A stretch of 13,640 nt of DNA from the NCBI GenBank assembly GCA_025966255.1, contig JAOPVG010000325.1, positions 1-13,640 on the forward strand. Direction: 5' to 3'. Each line of letters starts with the position of its first letter. The stretch's first letter is position 1. The notes under the pieces are model-generated. The model worked only from the letters and a program-made list of their open reading frames with translations. It searched no databases and had not been told where the DNA came from. The DNA comes from Jatrophihabitans sp. (lineage in GTDB: Bacteria; Actinomycetota; Actinomycetes; Mycobacteriales; Jatrophihabitantaceae). The translations under genes and the position numbers were made by a program. Of the stretch, positions 13,158 to 13,640 are shown piece after piece.

Positions 13158-13640
13158 CCATCGTCGAGTCCGCTGACTCCGTGGACGCGGGCGAGGCCGT
13201 CGAGTCCAGTGGTGTCGGACGACGCGCCCGCCAAGGCCGAGGAGGAATGACTGGAGCTTTCGGTCGGGCGGCCCGGTCGACCCTGCAGTTGATCACGACC
13301 ATCGCCATCGTGCTCGTAGCCTGGGTGGTGTTCCTCCGTGCGTACGGCCTCAGCCCGTTGGTCGGCAAGAGCCCGGCCGCGGTGTGGGCGTACCTGTTCT
13401 CCGGTCCGGACTCCGTCACCCATCGCTCGGCAATCACTGGCGCGCTCGGCGTGACCCTGACCGATGCCGCGATCGGATTCGTGATCGGGCTGGCGGTCGG
13501 AGTCCTTGTCGCCACCGCGTTCACCCTGTCCCGCGTGCTCGAGCAGACCTTCCTTCCTGTCGCATTGATGATTCGGTCGGTGCCGTTCGTGGCTATGACG
13601 CCGGTGATCGTGCTCGTGTTCGGCCGCGGCAGCGCGGCCG
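13154..13640 (+). CDS. ABC transporter permease 2, 3'-truncated by window edge
   Basis: Open from ATG 13154 (ATGA overlap with permease 1) to the window end, giving 162 residues. A charged N-terminal tail of about 40 residues is followed by a first helix (LQLITTIAIVLVAWVVFL, 45-62), the periplasmic KSPAAVWAYLFSG segment, the typical GVTLTDAAIGFVIGLAVGVL (99-118) and a third helix around 132-157. The EAA loop would lie beyond the window. Its sequence differs clearly from permease 1, so it is not a tandem duplicate of very recent origin. It probably forms the other half of the transmembrane pore. Confidence 0.86.
   Translation, partial: MTIVESADSVDAGEAVESSGVGRRARQGRGGMTGAFGRAARSTLQLITTIAIVLVAWVVFLRAYGLSPLVGKSPAAVWAYLFSGPDSVTHRSAITGALGVTLTDAAIGFVIGLAVGVLVATAFTLSRVLEQTFLPVALMIRSVPFVAMTPVIVLVFGRGSAA

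Overview
The window is GC-rich. Coding is dense, with many GTG starts and 4-bp stop/start overlaps. It also carries a DUF5313-type membrane protein, two luciferase-like (LLM) oxidoreductases of the kind that often use F420 in actinomycetes, and a Tat-like lipoprotein. Together these point to a high-GC actinomycete chromosome. No genus can be named from the sequence alone. I saw no tRNA, rRNA, insertion sequence or CRISPR array.

Region 1 (1-1569, + strand) is one overlapping operon. It holds the end of a tiny membrane protein, a sulfite-oxidase-fold molybdopterin enzyme with a Tat-like leader, and a four-helix cytochrome b resembling formate dehydrogenase gamma subunits. The last two look like an exported molybdoenzyme and its membrane haem partner. 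Region 2 (1570-3744) holds two unrelated minus-strand genes, a DUF5313 protein and a YceH/DUF480-methyltransferase fusion. They are separated by hairpin-bearing spacers, and a 19-codon P-loop-like fragment lies just upstream of the fusion gene.

Region 3 (3745-13640, running off the end) is the most interesting part. Four overlapping plus-strand genes encode LLM oxidoreductase 1, an M24 metallohydrolase, a threonine-synthase-like PLP enzyme and LLM oxidoreductase 2. They run tail to tail, without a single spacer base, into a minus-strand PucR-family regulator. The regulator is divergent from a second plus-strand operon: an isochorismatase-fold cysteine hydrolase, then an NMT1/THI5-type ABC importer (lipoprotein, ATPase, two different permeases, the last cut by the window end).

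I read region 3 as a regulated uptake-and-breakdown system for an unidentified, probably nitrogen-containing organic compound. The importer would bring it in, flavin enzymes would oxidise it, the hydrolases would cleave C-N bonds, and the PLP enzyme would process an amino-acid-like intermediate. The heptamer TACACAG occurs three times by my reading, only in the two control regions of this cluster. Each copy points toward the gene it precedes, which ties the two operons and the regulator into one candidate regulon. The substrate and the reaction order are inference.
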